From Arenibacter sp. F26102 (GTDB lineage Bacteria; Bacteroidota; Bacteroidia; Flavobacteriales; Flavobacteriaceae): a DNA stretch of 64,000 nt. The translations under genes were made by a program, and so were the position numbers. The stretch is taken from positions 124,001 to 188,000 of the forward strand of contig NZ_JALKBC010000011.1 in NCBI RefSeq assembly GCF_023015865.1. The letters are read 5' to 3'. Position 1 is the stretch's first letter; each line of letters opens with the position of its first letter. The notes under the pieces are model-generated. The model was not told the DNA's origin. It ran no database searches and worked only from the letters and a program-made list of their open reading frames with translations. Shown piece after piece: positions 53,959 through 63,581 of this stretch.

Positions 53959-55542
53959 ATGACCCTTAAAAATTATTTGCCTCTAATATTATTCCTTCTG
54001 ACCATTTTAGCAATAAGTTGTAAAAACACAGAAATCCATAAATCAACTGAAAAACCAAATAAACCCAATATCGTCCTTATTTATGCCGATGATCTGGGCT
54101 ATGGTGATATAAGTCCGTATGGCGGTATTGGCCTTCAAACTCCAAATTTGGACTCCCTCGCCTCCCAGAGCATCGTATTCAGAAACGCCTATGCAACGGG
54201 AGCTACCTGTACGCCTTCCCGGTATTCCCTCTTGACAGGTAATTACGCATGGCGCAAGAAAGGTACCGGCGTGGCAAAGGGAGACGAGTCCCTCTTGATC
54301 GATACGATGAGTACCACCTTACCATCCACTTTAAAATCTGCCGGATATGAAACCGGTATCGTGGGCAAATGGCATTTGGGTCTTGGAGGATCGGGAGGCC
54401 CCGACTGGAACGGAAAAATAACTCCGGGACCCTTGGAAATTGGGTTCGATTATTCCTATATCATCCCAGCAACAGGAGATCGTGTTCCCTGTGTTTTTGT
54501 CGAAAATCACCATATTGTGAATCTAGATCTAAACGACCCCATAAAAGTTGATTACAAGGAAAAGATAGGCGACTGGCCTACTGGCAAGGAAAACCCAGAG
54601 CTGTTAAAAATGAAACCATCTCAAGGGCACGATAATACCATCGTAAATGGTATTAGCCGTATCGGTTGGATGACAGGGGGGAGTAACGCTCTTTGGGACG
54701 ATGAGACCATCGCCCAGCAATTAGTAAAAAAATCGACCGACTTTATTGAATTGAATAAAAATGAACCCTTCTTCCTTTACCTATCTACCCATGATATCCA
54801 TGTACCGCGGGTTCCAAATAAAATGTTTCAAGGCAAAAGTGGTTTGGGTCCAAGAGGTGATGTAATCCTGCAATTGGATTGGACAGTTGGTGAAATTATG
54901 TCCCTCTTAAGGCAACAACAACTTTTGGACAACACCATAGTCATCTTTTCGAGTGATAACGGCCCAGTTTTGGACGATGGATACTATGACCAAGCAAGGG
55001 AACTCAATGGAGCCCATAAGCCAGCTGGCGAATTTAGGGGTGGCAAATATAGCTCTCTGGAAGGGGGCTCCAGAATCCCATTGATAGTAAGGTGGCCAGA
55101 TGGAAAAGGCAAAGGGACCATTTCCAATGCTATGGTCAGCCAAGTGGATTTCTTGAAATCCTTTGGGCGTTTGGCAGGAGTTGATAAAATCGAAAATGAT
55201 GTAATAGATAGTCAGGACCTTTTAGACGTTTTATTGGGCAACGACAAGGTTGGCAGAAATTCATTGGTCCAAGAAAGCTTTGAAGGCCCCTTGTCCTATG
55301 TTGAGGGTACCTGGAAGTATATTGCACCGCACAATGGTCCTGAATTGGTGCCATGGGGACCAAAGATCGAAACAGGATTCCTCCCCAAGCCACAACTATA
55401 TAATTTGAAAGAAGATTCAGGAGAATCCAATAATCTGTCCGATAAATTCCCCGAAAAGAAAGAGGACATGGCGAAGAAACTAGCTTCCATCCTGAAAAAT
55501 TCCTTTACGAACAAGCTAGAAGTAAATGTGGAGCAATATTGA
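53959..55542 (+). CDS. Type I (formylglycine) sulfatase lipoprotein
   Basis: A 527-residue exported sulfatase (lipobox LLTILAISC21) that cleaves sulfate esters. The metal site is IVLIYADDLGYGD (D44, D45), and the modification motif is C84-TPSR, turned to formylglycine by a dedicated enzyme. GIVGKWHLG follows, and the second metal segment is VIFSSDNGPV near 340. KPAGEFRGGKYSSLEGGSRIPLIVRWP near 370 is also a sulfatase hallmark. A longer frame begins at 53926, but the ATG at 53959 places the lipobox at a normal distance. The substrate cannot be read; the nearby NagX-like and NagB genes make a sulfated amino-sugar glycan plausible. No anaerobic sulfatase-maturating enzyme gene is in the window. 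Confidence 0.92.
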   Translation: MTLKNYLPLILFLLTILAISCKNTEIHKSTEKPNKPNIVLIYADDLGYGDISPYGGIGLQTPNLDSLASQSIVFRNAYATGATCTPSRYSLLTGNYAWRKKGTGVAKGDESLLIDTMSTTLPSTLKSAGYETGIVGKWHLGLGGSGGPDWNGKITPGPLEIGFDYSYIIPATGDRVPCVFVENHHIVNLDLNDPIKVDYKEKIGDWPTGKENPELLKMKPSQGHDNTIVNGISRIGWMTGGSNALWDDETIAQQLVKKSTDFIELNKNEPFFLYLSTHDIHVPRVPNKMFQGKSGLGPRGDVILQLDWTVGEIMSLLRQQQLLDNTIVIFSSDNGPVLDDGYYDQARELNGAHKPAGEFRGGKYSSLEGGSRIPLIVRWPDGKGKGTISNAMVSQVDFLKSFGRLAGVDKIENDVIDSQDLLDVLLGNDKVGRNSLVQESFEGPLSYVEGTWKYIAPHNGPELVPWGPKIETGFLPKPQLYNLKEDSGESNNLSDKFPEKKEDMAKKLASILKNSFTNKLEVNVEQY

Positions 55543-55726
55543 AGCTACAAATTACCAATTTCTTAATAGTTTATCTTTCATGAAAAAGGCAAAGTCAAAT
55601 TGCAAAATCAAAGAACAAGCGAAAAGTATTTGAAAAAGGAACTATCGAAATAGAACCATTACTAATGATACGCTTACATTTAATTTTTAGCGAGAAAAAT
55701 CACTTGAAACTCCATAACCAATCATT

Positions 55727-57169
55727 ATGAAAAAACAACTACTCCTATTATTTTTTTGTGTTGCAGTTTTTCATACATCGGCCCAAAAGAAACCAAAAAT
55801 TAATGCCAATAAAAAAGCTGTAATATCCAGTGTGGAAAGGAAGGCGAATGAGCTTACTGCCCTTTCAGATAAAATATGGGCCTATGAAGAAGTTGCCTTA
55901 CAAGAAGAGCAATCCTCAGCCGCATTAATGGCCTATGCCGAAAATCAAGGATTCAAAATAACCAAAAATGTAGGGGGTCTAGCTACCGCATTTATAGCCG
56001 AGTATGGGTCTGGGGCACCAATAATTGGTATTCTGGGCGAGTTTGATGCCTTGCCAGGACTATCACAAAAAACGGTGCCATACAAGGACCCTGTTAATGA
56101 AGGTGGTGCGGGACATGGCTGTGGACATAACCTGTTTGGTGTAGCCTCATTAGGGGCCGCAACTATCATAAAAGAACAAATAGAAAGCGGTAAGCTCAAT
56201 GGAACGGTACGTTTCTATGGTACTCCCGCCGAGGAGAAGTATTTCGGAAAACTCTGGATGCTCCGTGAAGGTGCATTTAACGATCTAGATATTATGATGG
56301 ACTGGCATCCTGATATGTTCACCAAAGTGGATGTACAGGCTGGGCTGGCCTTGGTTGATTTTATTGTGGAATTTGAGGGCACCGCTGCCCATGCTTCCGG
56401 CGAACCTTGGAACGGTAGAAGTGCCGTAGATGGTCTTGAGCTCTACACCACTGGAATCAACTATTACAGAGAGCATATGCGTCCTTCTGCTAGGGTTCAT
56501 TATCAAATCATGGATGCAGGGAAAGTGGTTAATGTTGTGCCTGATTATGCCAAAATATGGACTCGCGTACGTGATACCAATAGGGAAGGAATGGAAAAAA
56601 TATGGAAACATGTTGAAGAAATAGCTAGAGGAGCTGCCATCATGGCCAATGTTGATTATAAGATTTCCCTGGTTTCCGGTGTTCATGAAGTACTTGTCAA
56701 TAGAACAGGGGCAGCTGCTATGCAGAAAAACATAGAGTATTTGGGAGAACTGGATTTTACTGAAGATGAAATTGTATTTGCTAAGAAATTACAAGAATCG
56801 ACCAAGAAACCACAGGTTGGTTTTGACACCAAGATCTACCCAATGGAAGAAACTTTAGAGCATCTTAGTGGTGGCTCAACCGATGTAGGTGATGTAAGTT
56901 GGGTAGTTCCAACAATTCGTTTGGCTGCTATTACTGCCCCTCAAGACATTCCATGGCACAGTTGGGCAGTAGTAGCATGTAGTGGTATGTCTATAGACCA
57001 CAAAGGCATGTTGAATGCCACTAAGGTTCTAACAATGACCATGGTCGACGTTTTTGAAAATGCGAAGCTTAGGGAAGAAGTGAAGGCAGAATATAAAAAA
57101 CGTAAAGGAGATTATGTGTATAAAGGTATGGTACCTGACGGACCACCACCAAAAAATGATTTTGATTAG
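55727..57169 (+). CDS. Exported M20 family amidohydrolase (AbgB-like)
   Basis: A 480-residue exported metal-dependent amidohydrolase. A signal peptide (LLLLFFCVAVFHTSAQ) precedes the catalytic domain with FDALPGLSQKTVPYKDP, then GAGHGCGHNLFGVASLGA (metal His) and YGTPAEEKYFGK (catalytic Glu). The dimerisation domain includes EFEGTAAHASGEPWNGRSAVDGLELY near 205. These fit the aminobenzoyl-glutamate hydrolase B (AbgB) branch of family M20, which cuts amide bonds of N-acyl amino acids. In this setting, beside an acyltransferase and a sulfatase, an N-acyl amino-sugar or acyl-amino-acid substrate is possible. Alone in its transcript to judge from the gaps, though 57279 follows closely. Confidence 0.9.
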   Translation: MKKQLLLLFFCVAVFHTSAQKKPKINANKKAVISSVERKANELTALSDKIWAYEEVALQEEQSSAALMAYAENQGFKITKNVGGLATAFIAEYGSGAPIIGILGEFDALPGLSQKTVPYKDPVNEGGAGHGCGHNLFGVASLGAATIIKEQIESGKLNGTVRFYGTPAEEKYFGKLWMLREGAFNDLDIMMDWHPDMFTKVDVQAGLALVDFIVEFEGTAAHASGEPWNGRSAVDGLELYTTGINYYREHMRPSARVHYQIMDAGKVVNVVPDYAKIWTRVRDTNREGMEKIWKHVEEIARGAAIMANVDYKISLVSGVHEVLVNRTGAAAMQKNIEYLGELDFTEDEIVFAKKLQESTKKPQVGFDTKIYPMEETLEHLSGGSTDVGDVSWVVPTIRLAAITAPQDIPWHSWAVVACSGMSIDHKGMLNATKVLTMTMVDVFENAKLREEVKAEYKKRKGDYVYKGMVPDGPPPKNDFD

Positions 57170-57278
57170 TCCCCTTCTCCTCAAGATATGTTATGGAAAC
57201 ATTCATGTGAATACGCTTGGCCTATTCTTATGTTTCAAATAATCGAACCAATATTTCGACAACTTTAATCAAATTCGC

Positions 57279-58439
57279 ATGAAAAATTCACATGATCAAC
57301 AAAAAAATGAAAAGTCGGAAATAAGTCCATCAAATCACAGTAGTAGTAGTAGTAGTAGTAGTAGATTAATTTCTATTGATGCCCTCCGTGGCTTAACTAT
57401 GTTTTTTATTATAGGTGGTGAAGGAATTTTTAAAAGTTTTGCAAAAGTTTGGCCAAATTCATTCACCGAGACTTTGGCAAACCATATGGATCATCCCGAT
57501 TGGGATGGCTTTTATTTTTACGATCAAATATTTCCGCTCTTTTTATTCTTGGTCGGAATACTAATACCCATGGTTATTTTACGGAGTAAAGATAATGGAA
57601 AGAGCGATAAAGATATATTCTTTCATGTCAGCAAGCGAGCTGGCGTACTTATATTGTTCGGCCTAGCTAATTATGGCCTATTTAATTTTGATTGGCCAAA
57701 TATGAGGTGGTCAAGTGTTCTGGGGCGAATAGGGGTCTGTTACTTTTTCGCAAGTTTAATGGTCTTGCATACCAACTGGCGTACTCAGGCTTATACCATC
57801 ATTGCAATATTGATAGGTTATTGGGCCGCAGTAAAACTTATTCCTGTTCCAGGATATGGAGCTGGAGTGCTAACTCCTGAAGGTAGTTTAACAACCTGGC
57901 TTGATCAGAAACTTATGCCAGGAAGACTAGGCTTAGGTATTTACGACCGCCAAGGGGTGCTTTCCACTTTCACCTCCCTTGCGTCAACATTAATTGGTGT
58001 TTTGGCAGGTCATTGGTTACTCCTTAACAAAACCAAAATCCAGAAGCTTACAGGCATGTTGATTGCTTCTATAGTTTTATTATCCGTTGGTTGGATATGG
58101 GGCCAGTTTTTCTTTTTGAGCAGGAATATATGGACAAGTTCTTTTGTTCTCTATACATCAGGATGGAGCTTGCTTTTAATGTCCCTTTTCTACTGGATAA
58201 TTGAAATTCAGGGGTATAAAAAATGGACTTTCTTCTTAGTGGTTATAGGCATGAATGCTATTACTATATGGGTTGGGCAGCGGTTTATCGATTTCCAATT
58301 CACATCGGACGTACTATTTTTTGGGGTCTCCAAGTATTTCGGAATACTTCAACCTATTTTTCTGGCTCTTTGTCTCGTGATGGTAAAATGGATATTTCTG
58401 TGGTTCTTATATAGAAAGAAGATATTTTTAAAAGCATAA
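57279..58439 (+). CDS. Membrane acyltransferase of the HGSNAT/NagX (DUF5009) type
   Basis: A 386-residue inner-membrane protein with about ten helices. The family opening RLISIDALRGLTMFFIIGGEG appears near residue 29, then GFYFYDQIFPLFLFLVGILIPM, MRWSSVLGRIGVCYF and YDRQGVLSTFTSLASTLIGVLAG. This is the pattern of heparan-alpha-glucosaminide N-acetyltransferase and bacterial NagX. Those proteins are tied to transmembrane acetylation or uptake of amino sugars. The N-terminal cytoplasmic tail has a run of eight serines coded by AGT repeats. It follows the amidohydrolase by about 110 bases. The context with nagB in the previous operon supports an amino-sugar role. Confidence 0.88.
   Translation: MKNSHDQQKNEKSEISPSNHSSSSSSSSRLISIDALRGLTMFFIIGGEGIFKSFAKVWPNSFTETLANHMDHPDWDGFYFYDQIFPLFLFLVGILIPMVILRSKDNGKSDKDIFFHVSKRAGVLILFGLANYGLFNFDWPNMRWSSVLGRIGVCYFFASLMVLHTNWRTQAYTIIAILIGYWAAVKLIPVPGYGAGVLTPEGSLTTWLDQKLMPGRLGLGIYDRQGVLSTFTSLASTLIGVLAGHWLLLNKTKIQKLTGMLIASIVLLSVGWIWGQFFFLSRNIWTSSFVLYTSGWSLLLMSLFYWIIEIQGYKKWTFFLVVIGMNAITIWVGQRFIDFQFTSDVLFFGVSKYFGILQPIFLALCLVMVKWIFLWFLYRKKIFLKA
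57339..57362 (+). repeat. (AGT)8 microsatellite in the acyltransferase gene
   Basis: Eight perfect AGT units encode eight serines near residue 21-28. Because the unit is three bases, length change would alter the serine count without breaking the frame. Confidence 0.95.
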
Positions 58440-58686
58440 TGGAAAGAAATAAATTAGACTAGCGTTAAAAAGTAAAAATATTTGTCTTTTTGAATTGGTC
58501 CATTCTGACATTTAATTTTAAACAATGTAAGTCATTACTAACCTCCTCCTGTTAAATAGGATCGTTTTTAAAATCAAAAAAGTTGAAACTGAAATCCTTA
58601 TTTTGCTGAAGGGGTTAACAAGTATAAAGGAGATATGAATACCAATTTTCCATCAACATTAGAACTAAAGCATTAAACATAAATCT

Positions 58687-59733
58687 ATGGAACGGAAACG
58701 ACGCAATTTTATAAAAACAACTACTTTGGCAGGATTGGGAATTGGAATGACAGCCAATATTGCTGAATTGTATGGGAGTAACAGAAAGAAAAGCGTGATA
58801 AAGATAGGTATCATTGGACTTGACACCTCACACGTTAAAGTTTTTACCAAAGCGATAAACGAATCGGGAAGACCTGAGTTCAACGGCTCCAAAGTGGTTG
58901 CGGCCTATCCTACAAAAGGCAGTGTCGATCTCCCGGATAGTATAGACAGGTTGGATCGGTTTACAGAAGAAATCCAAGGAATGGGAGTTGAGATCGTAAA
59001 TTCCATTGATGAACTTTTAAAAAAAGTCGATGCAGTTCTATTGGAATCAGTAGATGCTAGAAGGCATCTGAAGGAAGCGCTACCCGTATTAAAGGCCGGA
59101 AAGCGAATGTTCATAGATAAACCTATCTCAAATTCCTTGGAAGGTGCAATAGCAATTTTTGAAGCATCCAAGAAATATAATGCTCCTATTTTTTCCGCCT
59201 CAAGTACCCGATTTGCGCAGAAATCGCTTGAAATCGCAACGGGGAAAGATGATGTGGGAAAGGTACTTGGCGCCAACACCTATTGCTCTGCAAAAAAAGC
59301 TATAGGACATCTGGATCTAGCCTACTATGGAATTCATGGTGTCGAAGCCCTATTTACGCTCATGGGAACAGGATGTAAACAAGTTTCAAGAGTTGACACT
59401 CCGGTAGCCACGGTTGTAAGCGGTGTCTGGGATGATGGCCGAATAGGTGTCTTTACGGCAACCCCAGAAGGAGGAAAAACTGTTTTTGGTGGTATGGTCC
59501 ACGGTAGTGAAGGGGTCAAGGGAAATCTTGAGATATTCGATGGATACGATTCACTGCTTATAGAAATCATAAACTACTTTCAGACAGGGGTAATCCCGGT
59601 AAGCAATGAAAAAACTCTTGAAACATTTGCTTTTATGAAAGCGGCAGATGAAAGCAAACTTCGGGGGGGATTGCCTGTTACTTTAGAAGAAGTTATGCAA
59701 GTAGCAAAGTTAAAGGCAAAAGAAATTCACTAA
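58687..59733 (+). CDS. Tat-exported Gfo/Idh/MocA family oxidoreductase
   Basis: A 348-residue oxidoreductase with a twin-arginine signal (RKRRNFIKTTTLAGLGIGM, about residues 3-21). The nucleotide-binding half contains KIGIIGLDTSHVKVFTKAI near 40, AVLLESVDARRHLKEALPVL and the family motif RMFIDKPISNSLEGAIAIF near 141. The C-terminal half has the catalytic-type pair in GHLDLAYYGIHGVEAL, with the histidine near residue 220. It differs from the 44455 gene in length and in the DTSHV opening, so the two are distant relatives. It stands before the haem lipoprotein and the enolase-like enzyme, which are also exported, so the three probably serve one pathway. Substrate unknown. Confidence 0.88.
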   Translation: MERKRRNFIKTTTLAGLGIGMTANIAELYGSNRKKSVIKIGIIGLDTSHVKVFTKAINESGRPEFNGSKVVAAYPTKGSVDLPDSIDRLDRFTEEIQGMGVEIVNSIDELLKKVDAVLLESVDARRHLKEALPVLKAGKRMFIDKPISNSLEGAIAIFEASKKYNAPIFSASSTRFAQKSLEIATGKDDVGKVLGANTYCSAKKAIGHLDLAYYGIHGVEALFTLMGTGCKQVSRVDTPVATVVSGVWDDGRIGVFTATPEGGKTVFGGMVHGSEGVKGNLEIFDGYDSLLIEIINYFQTGVIPVSNEKTLETFAFMKAADESKLRGGLPVTLEEVMQVAKLKAKEIH

Positions 59734-59835
59734 ATTCAAGGCATCAATAGTGCAAGTTATAGCTTGTTTTAGAGTAAACATGACGGAGGTTCTACCCCAT
59801 TTAGTCAACACCTCCCAAAAACCTGAACATTATAT

Positions 59836-62172
59836 ATGAAATTACGAATTAAAATTGTCACGGTAGGTATCTTTTCCCTTTGTACATTGTCTTCATGTAC
59901 CAATGACGAAGAGGCTAAGAGCCATCGCCCGATAGATGTCTGGGCTTTCCGGTCGGTGTTGGACAAGAAACCCAGAATGTTGACCGTTGCCCTAGATTCT
60001 CAAATGTACATAGCATATGATCTTGCTCATTGTACACTTCATAAAGCATGGAAAGGGGGTGTTTCCATGGAGGGAGCTCCCTACACGGCTAAAAAGAACA
60101 TTCAACCAATCTCGTGGGGAACTACCTATATTTCCGATAGTATTCAACAACAGTGGATTGTGAAACGAAACGGGAAAGAGGAAACTTCAAAAATAGCAAA
60201 TAAGGGGTATGAATTTAAAAATAATCAGCTGTACCTAAAATATTCCCTAGTCCTACTTTCTGGCGATTCTATTCAGGTAAAGGAACGCCCCGAATTTGTA
60301 GAGGACCCCACAGGTAGGCCCGGTCTTGAAAGATGGTTTGAAACGGACGGGGTACCAGAAGAAACTTTTCTCTTTTTGAAACAAGATAATGAATACTTTA
60401 AACTCGCCTCGAACAATGTTAGTGTCAAAACGGATTATTTTAACATCCTTCCGGAACAAAGTCCTCCTGAACCTAAGGCATCTTATGACCATTTGGGTAG
60501 GATGTGGATGGAGGAAAGCGATTGCTTCACCTGTCATGAGGTGGATAAAAATAATGTAGGGCCTGCCTTTACGGAAATCGCGCGACGCTACCCCAATGAT
60601 GAGGAAAATATTCTTCATCTAAGTGAAAAAATACGGAAAGGCGGTTCGGGAGCATGGGGACAAAGTGTAATGAACCCTCATCCACTACTCAAGGAAAAGG
60701 AACTTAAAAAGATGTTGGACTATGTGTTAAGCCTAAAGAATGACGAAGATACGGTTGGGTATACCCCCTATGTCAGGAATTTTGAGGTTGCAGCCAAAGA
60801 ACACTATCCCACACCCGGCCATGGAATGCCTCTTGAAGAGGTCCATCCTAGTTATGATCTGACAACCCTACATGGTGGGGATTTGAAGCCAAAAGTTGGT
60901 GGATTGGCCTTTTTGCCAGATGGCAGACTGCTTTTCACTACTTGGGATACCGAAGGTGGGGTATATATTCTAGATGGATTTCAGGACGGAGACAGTACAA
61001 AGATGAAGAGTAAAAGAATCGCTTCCGGTTTACATGAACCGCTAGGTATTGAAGTTGTAGACGGTAATATATTTGTTCTTCAAAAACACGAACTTACCCA
61101 GTTGATAGACCTCAACGGTGACGACCTTATTGATGAATACAGGGCCATCTGCAATACATGGCAGGTTACGGAAGATTTTCACGAATTCGCCTTCGGCCTG
61201 CATTACGATAAGGGATATTTTTATGTTTCGCTATCGATGGCAATGCGACTGTTGGCCACTGAAAAACAGAAATTAGATCGCGGCAGAACAATAAAAATAG
61301 CTCCTGACGGAAGTTATGAGCGAATCAACTATGGCCTACGAACCCCCAATGGAATCGGCAAGGGTGTTGACGGAGAACTTTTCGTGACGGACAATCAGGG
61401 AGAGTGGCTACCGGCCAATAAACTAATTCATGTTAAAAAAGGAGAATATCACGGTATGGCATGGGGTCTTTTAGATCCATTGCAAGAACCACCAATAATG
61501 GTACAGCCTGCTCTTTGGCTTCCAGACACTGAAATTGGCAATTCACCTTCAGAGCCGATAGAAATGAAGGATGGTCCCTACAAGGGGCAAATGCTTCATG
61601 GAGATGTAAGTCACGGGGGTATAAAACGAGATTTTCTTGAAAAAATAAACGGCAGTTACCAAGGCGCGGTCTTCCGTTTTACCCAGGGCCTCACAGCAGG
61701 AGTCAACCGGCTCTGTTGGGGTCCTGACGGAGCCCTTTATATCGGGGAAATAGGTATGGTAGGCGGTTGGACCTGGAAGGAAAAGAAATACGGCCTACAA
61801 AGTATAAGGTACAACGGCAAACCTACTTTTGAAATGCTGGCCGTACGGGCAAAGCCCGAAGGTTTCGAAATAGAATTTACCCAGCCCTTGACAAATATCT
61901 TGGAAGTTGATATATCCGACTTTTTTTTAACCCAATGGTGGTACAAACCTACTGAAGAATACGGAGGCCCCAAAATGGATCTGGAGGGTTTGGAGGTAAC
62001 AGCAACAAACCTATCAAAAGACGGCAAGAAACTATATTTGGAAGTACCGGGACTAAAAAAGGAACATGTTGTATATTTAAGGATTCCAGATAATCTTCAG
62101 AGTGCCAACGGTCAAAACCTATGGTCTTCGGAAGCGTGGTATACCTTGAACCATATTCCAAAAAATGAATAG
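59836..62172 (+). CDS. Haem c lipoprotein with sorbosone-dehydrogenase-like propeller
   Basis: A 778-residue exported lipoprotein (lipobox SLCTLSSC21). An N-terminal domain to about 205 has no clear family. A haem c domain follows, with C230-FTC-H234 and MNPHPLLKEKELKKMLDYVLSL. From about 335 on is a beta-propeller of the glucose/sorbosone dehydrogenase kind: GGLAFLPDGRLLFTTWDTEGG, ASGLHEPLGIEVVDGNIFVL and GVDGELFVTDNQGEWLPANKLIHV. The final 90 residues form a beta-sandwich. The layout resembles large membrane-associated dehydrogenases with a cytochrome c tail. It could oxidise a sugar or polyol and pass electrons to a cytochrome. Its stop lies 14 bases before the enolase-like gene, so they share a transcript. 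Confidence 0.8.
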   Translation: MKLRIKIVTVGIFSLCTLSSCTNDEEAKSHRPIDVWAFRSVLDKKPRMLTVALDSQMYIAYDLAHCTLHKAWKGGVSMEGAPYTAKKNIQPISWGTTYISDSIQQQWIVKRNGKEETSKIANKGYEFKNNQLYLKYSLVLLSGDSIQVKERPEFVEDPTGRPGLERWFETDGVPEETFLFLKQDNEYFKLASNNVSVKTDYFNILPEQSPPEPKASYDHLGRMWMEESDCFTCHEVDKNNVGPAFTEIARRYPNDEENILHLSEKIRKGGSGAWGQSVMNPHPLLKEKELKKMLDYVLSLKNDEDTVGYTPYVRNFEVAAKEHYPTPGHGMPLEEVHPSYDLTTLHGGDLKPKVGGLAFLPDGRLLFTTWDTEGGVYILDGFQDGDSTKMKSKRIASGLHEPLGIEVVDGNIFVLQKHELTQLIDLNGDDLIDEYRAICNTWQVTEDFHEFAFGLHYDKGYFYVSLSMAMRLLATEKQKLDRGRTIKIAPDGSYERINYGLRTPNGIGKGVDGELFVTDNQGEWLPANKLIHVKKGEYHGMAWGLLDPLQEPPIMVQPALWLPDTEIGNSPSEPIEMKDGPYKGQMLHGDVSHGGIKRDFLEKINGSYQGAVFRFTQGLTAGVNRLCWGPDGALYIGEIGMVGGWTWKEKKYGLQSIRYNGKPTFEMLAVRAKPEGFEIEFTQPLTNILEVDISDFFLTQWWYKPTEEYGGPKMDLEGLEVTATNLSKDGKKLYLEVPGLKKEHVVYLRIPDNLQSANGQNLWSSEAWYTLNHIPKNE

Positions 62173-62186
62173 AAAACAATAGATTT

Positions 62187-63581
62187 ATGAAGCGAAGGGA
62201 GTTTTTAAACAAAACCGCCGCGGCTACGGTCGTTGGCACCATAGGGCTGCCATTAAATATTAACTTACTCGGAAAAGAGAAAAAAATGCAATCAAAAATC
62301 AAGATTAACAACGTTAGTTCCAATTTTGAAAGGGAAGCGCTTAATCCCTATCGTTTTGGGGGAAGTGCCGTTACCCAACTTTGGCAGACGGCCGCTTGGC
62401 TACAAAGCGAATCGGGTATTTCGAAAATCGGGCTGGGTACCCAGAGTCCCCTTTGGTCCGACGGCAGCGTGGCCCGTGCCCATTCCGAAAACGGGGCCAA
62501 CGCGCTGATGTTCGCGATGAGCGAAATGGCATTGCAACTAATAAAGGGCAGTTCCTTTACTGACCCTATACAATTACTAGACAATATTTTGCCTGAAGTC
62601 CACGCTTATGGTCAAAAAATAACGGGCAAAAAGGACCTCAGAAAGACCTTTGCGCTGAACTCTCTGGTTTGCATCGATAATGCAGCATGGCTACTTTATG
62701 CTCATGAAAACAACCTCCAGACCTTCGATGAAATGGTTCCATCGGAATTCCGACCTGGACTATCCCATAGGCATGAAAAGGTAGCTAGCATCCCCTCCTT
62801 TCCAGTTGGTACGGAGATCGAAAAAATAAAGGCCGCGGCCGACGAGGGCTATTTTATCCTAAAACTTAAAACGGGATCTAAAGGCACTCAAAAAGAGATG
62901 TTGGAGCATGATATGGAATTCCTCTCCAACGTACACAAGGCCATCGGGAATTACGAAACACCGCATACCAAAGACGGTAAAATCCCCTATTACATCGACC
63001 CCAACGGAAGGTACGGATCCAAGGACACACTTCTGCGCTTTTTGGACCATGCCAAAAAGATCGGGGCATTCGACCAGATTGCGGTTATAGAGGAGCCTCT
63101 AGGTGAAAATGACGAATCATATGTAGGCGATGTAGGGGTCATGATAGCGGCCGATGAAAGCGCACATACCGTACAAGACGCTATAGACCGAATGGAGCAG
63201 GGTTACGGTACCATTGTCGTAAAGGCCATAGCCAAGACCCTCAGTATGACCCTGAAAATTGTTCAGGCTTGTCATGAACGAAAGGTACCTTGTTTTAGTG
63301 CCGACCTTACGGTAAACCCAATTTTGGTGGACTGGAACAAATCGATCGCCGCACGTCTAGCACCGCTTCCCATGATGGATATCGGCCTATTGGAAACCAA
63401 CGGCCATCAGTTCTATAAAAACTGGGACAAGCTGGAAAGTTATCACCCAAGGACAGGAGCAGAATGGACACAGGCACAAAATGGGGTCTTCACAACTGGC
63501 AAGTCGTTTTATGACGAAAGTGGTGGGATATTTCTTCCTTCAGAGCACTATGGGGAATTGTTCAAGGGAATCCAATATTAA
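62187..63581 (+). CDS. Tat-exported enolase-superfamily enzyme (mandelate racemase/MLE type)
   Basis: A 464-residue protein with a Tat signal (MKRREFLNKTAAATVVGTIG) and the barrel of the mandelate racemase/muconate lactonizing branch. Catalytic marks are in order: FILKLKTGSKG near residue 220 (a KxK base motif), YYIDPNGRYGSKD near 266 (metal Asp), VIEEPLGEND near 299 (metal Glu), MIAADESAHTV near 319 (metal Glu/Asp) and TIVVKAIAKT near 341 (opposite-face Lys). KxK plus a second Lys fits the dipeptide-epimerase-like subgroup, but sugar-acid dehydratases share this layout. An exported enolase-family enzyme is uncommon. It closes the operon with the haem lipoprotein. The reaction remains open. 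Confidence 0.86.
   Translation: MKRREFLNKTAAATVVGTIGLPLNINLLGKEKKMQSKIKINNVSSNFEREALNPYRFGGSAVTQLWQTAAWLQSESGISKIGLGTQSPLWSDGSVARAHSENGANALMFAMSEMALQLIKGSSFTDPIQLLDNILPEVHAYGQKITGKKDLRKTFALNSLVCIDNAAWLLYAHENNLQTFDEMVPSEFRPGLSHRHEKVASIPSFPVGTEIEKIKAAADEGYFILKLKTGSKGTQKEMLEHDMEFLSNVHKAIGNYETPHTKDGKIPYYIDPNGRYGSKDTLLRFLDHAKKIGAFDQIAVIEEPLGENDESYVGDVGVMIAADESAHTVQDAIDRMEQGYGTIVVKAIAKTLSMTLKIVQACHERKVPCFSADLTVNPILVDWNKSIAARLAPLPMMDIGLLETNGHQFYKNWDKLESYHPRTGAEWTQAQNGVFTTGKSFYDESGGIFLPSEHYGELFKGIQY

Noticed and set aside
57339-57362. Phase-variable switch at the AGT repeat
   Set aside because: The unit is three bases, so slippage changes serine number but cannot switch the gene off.
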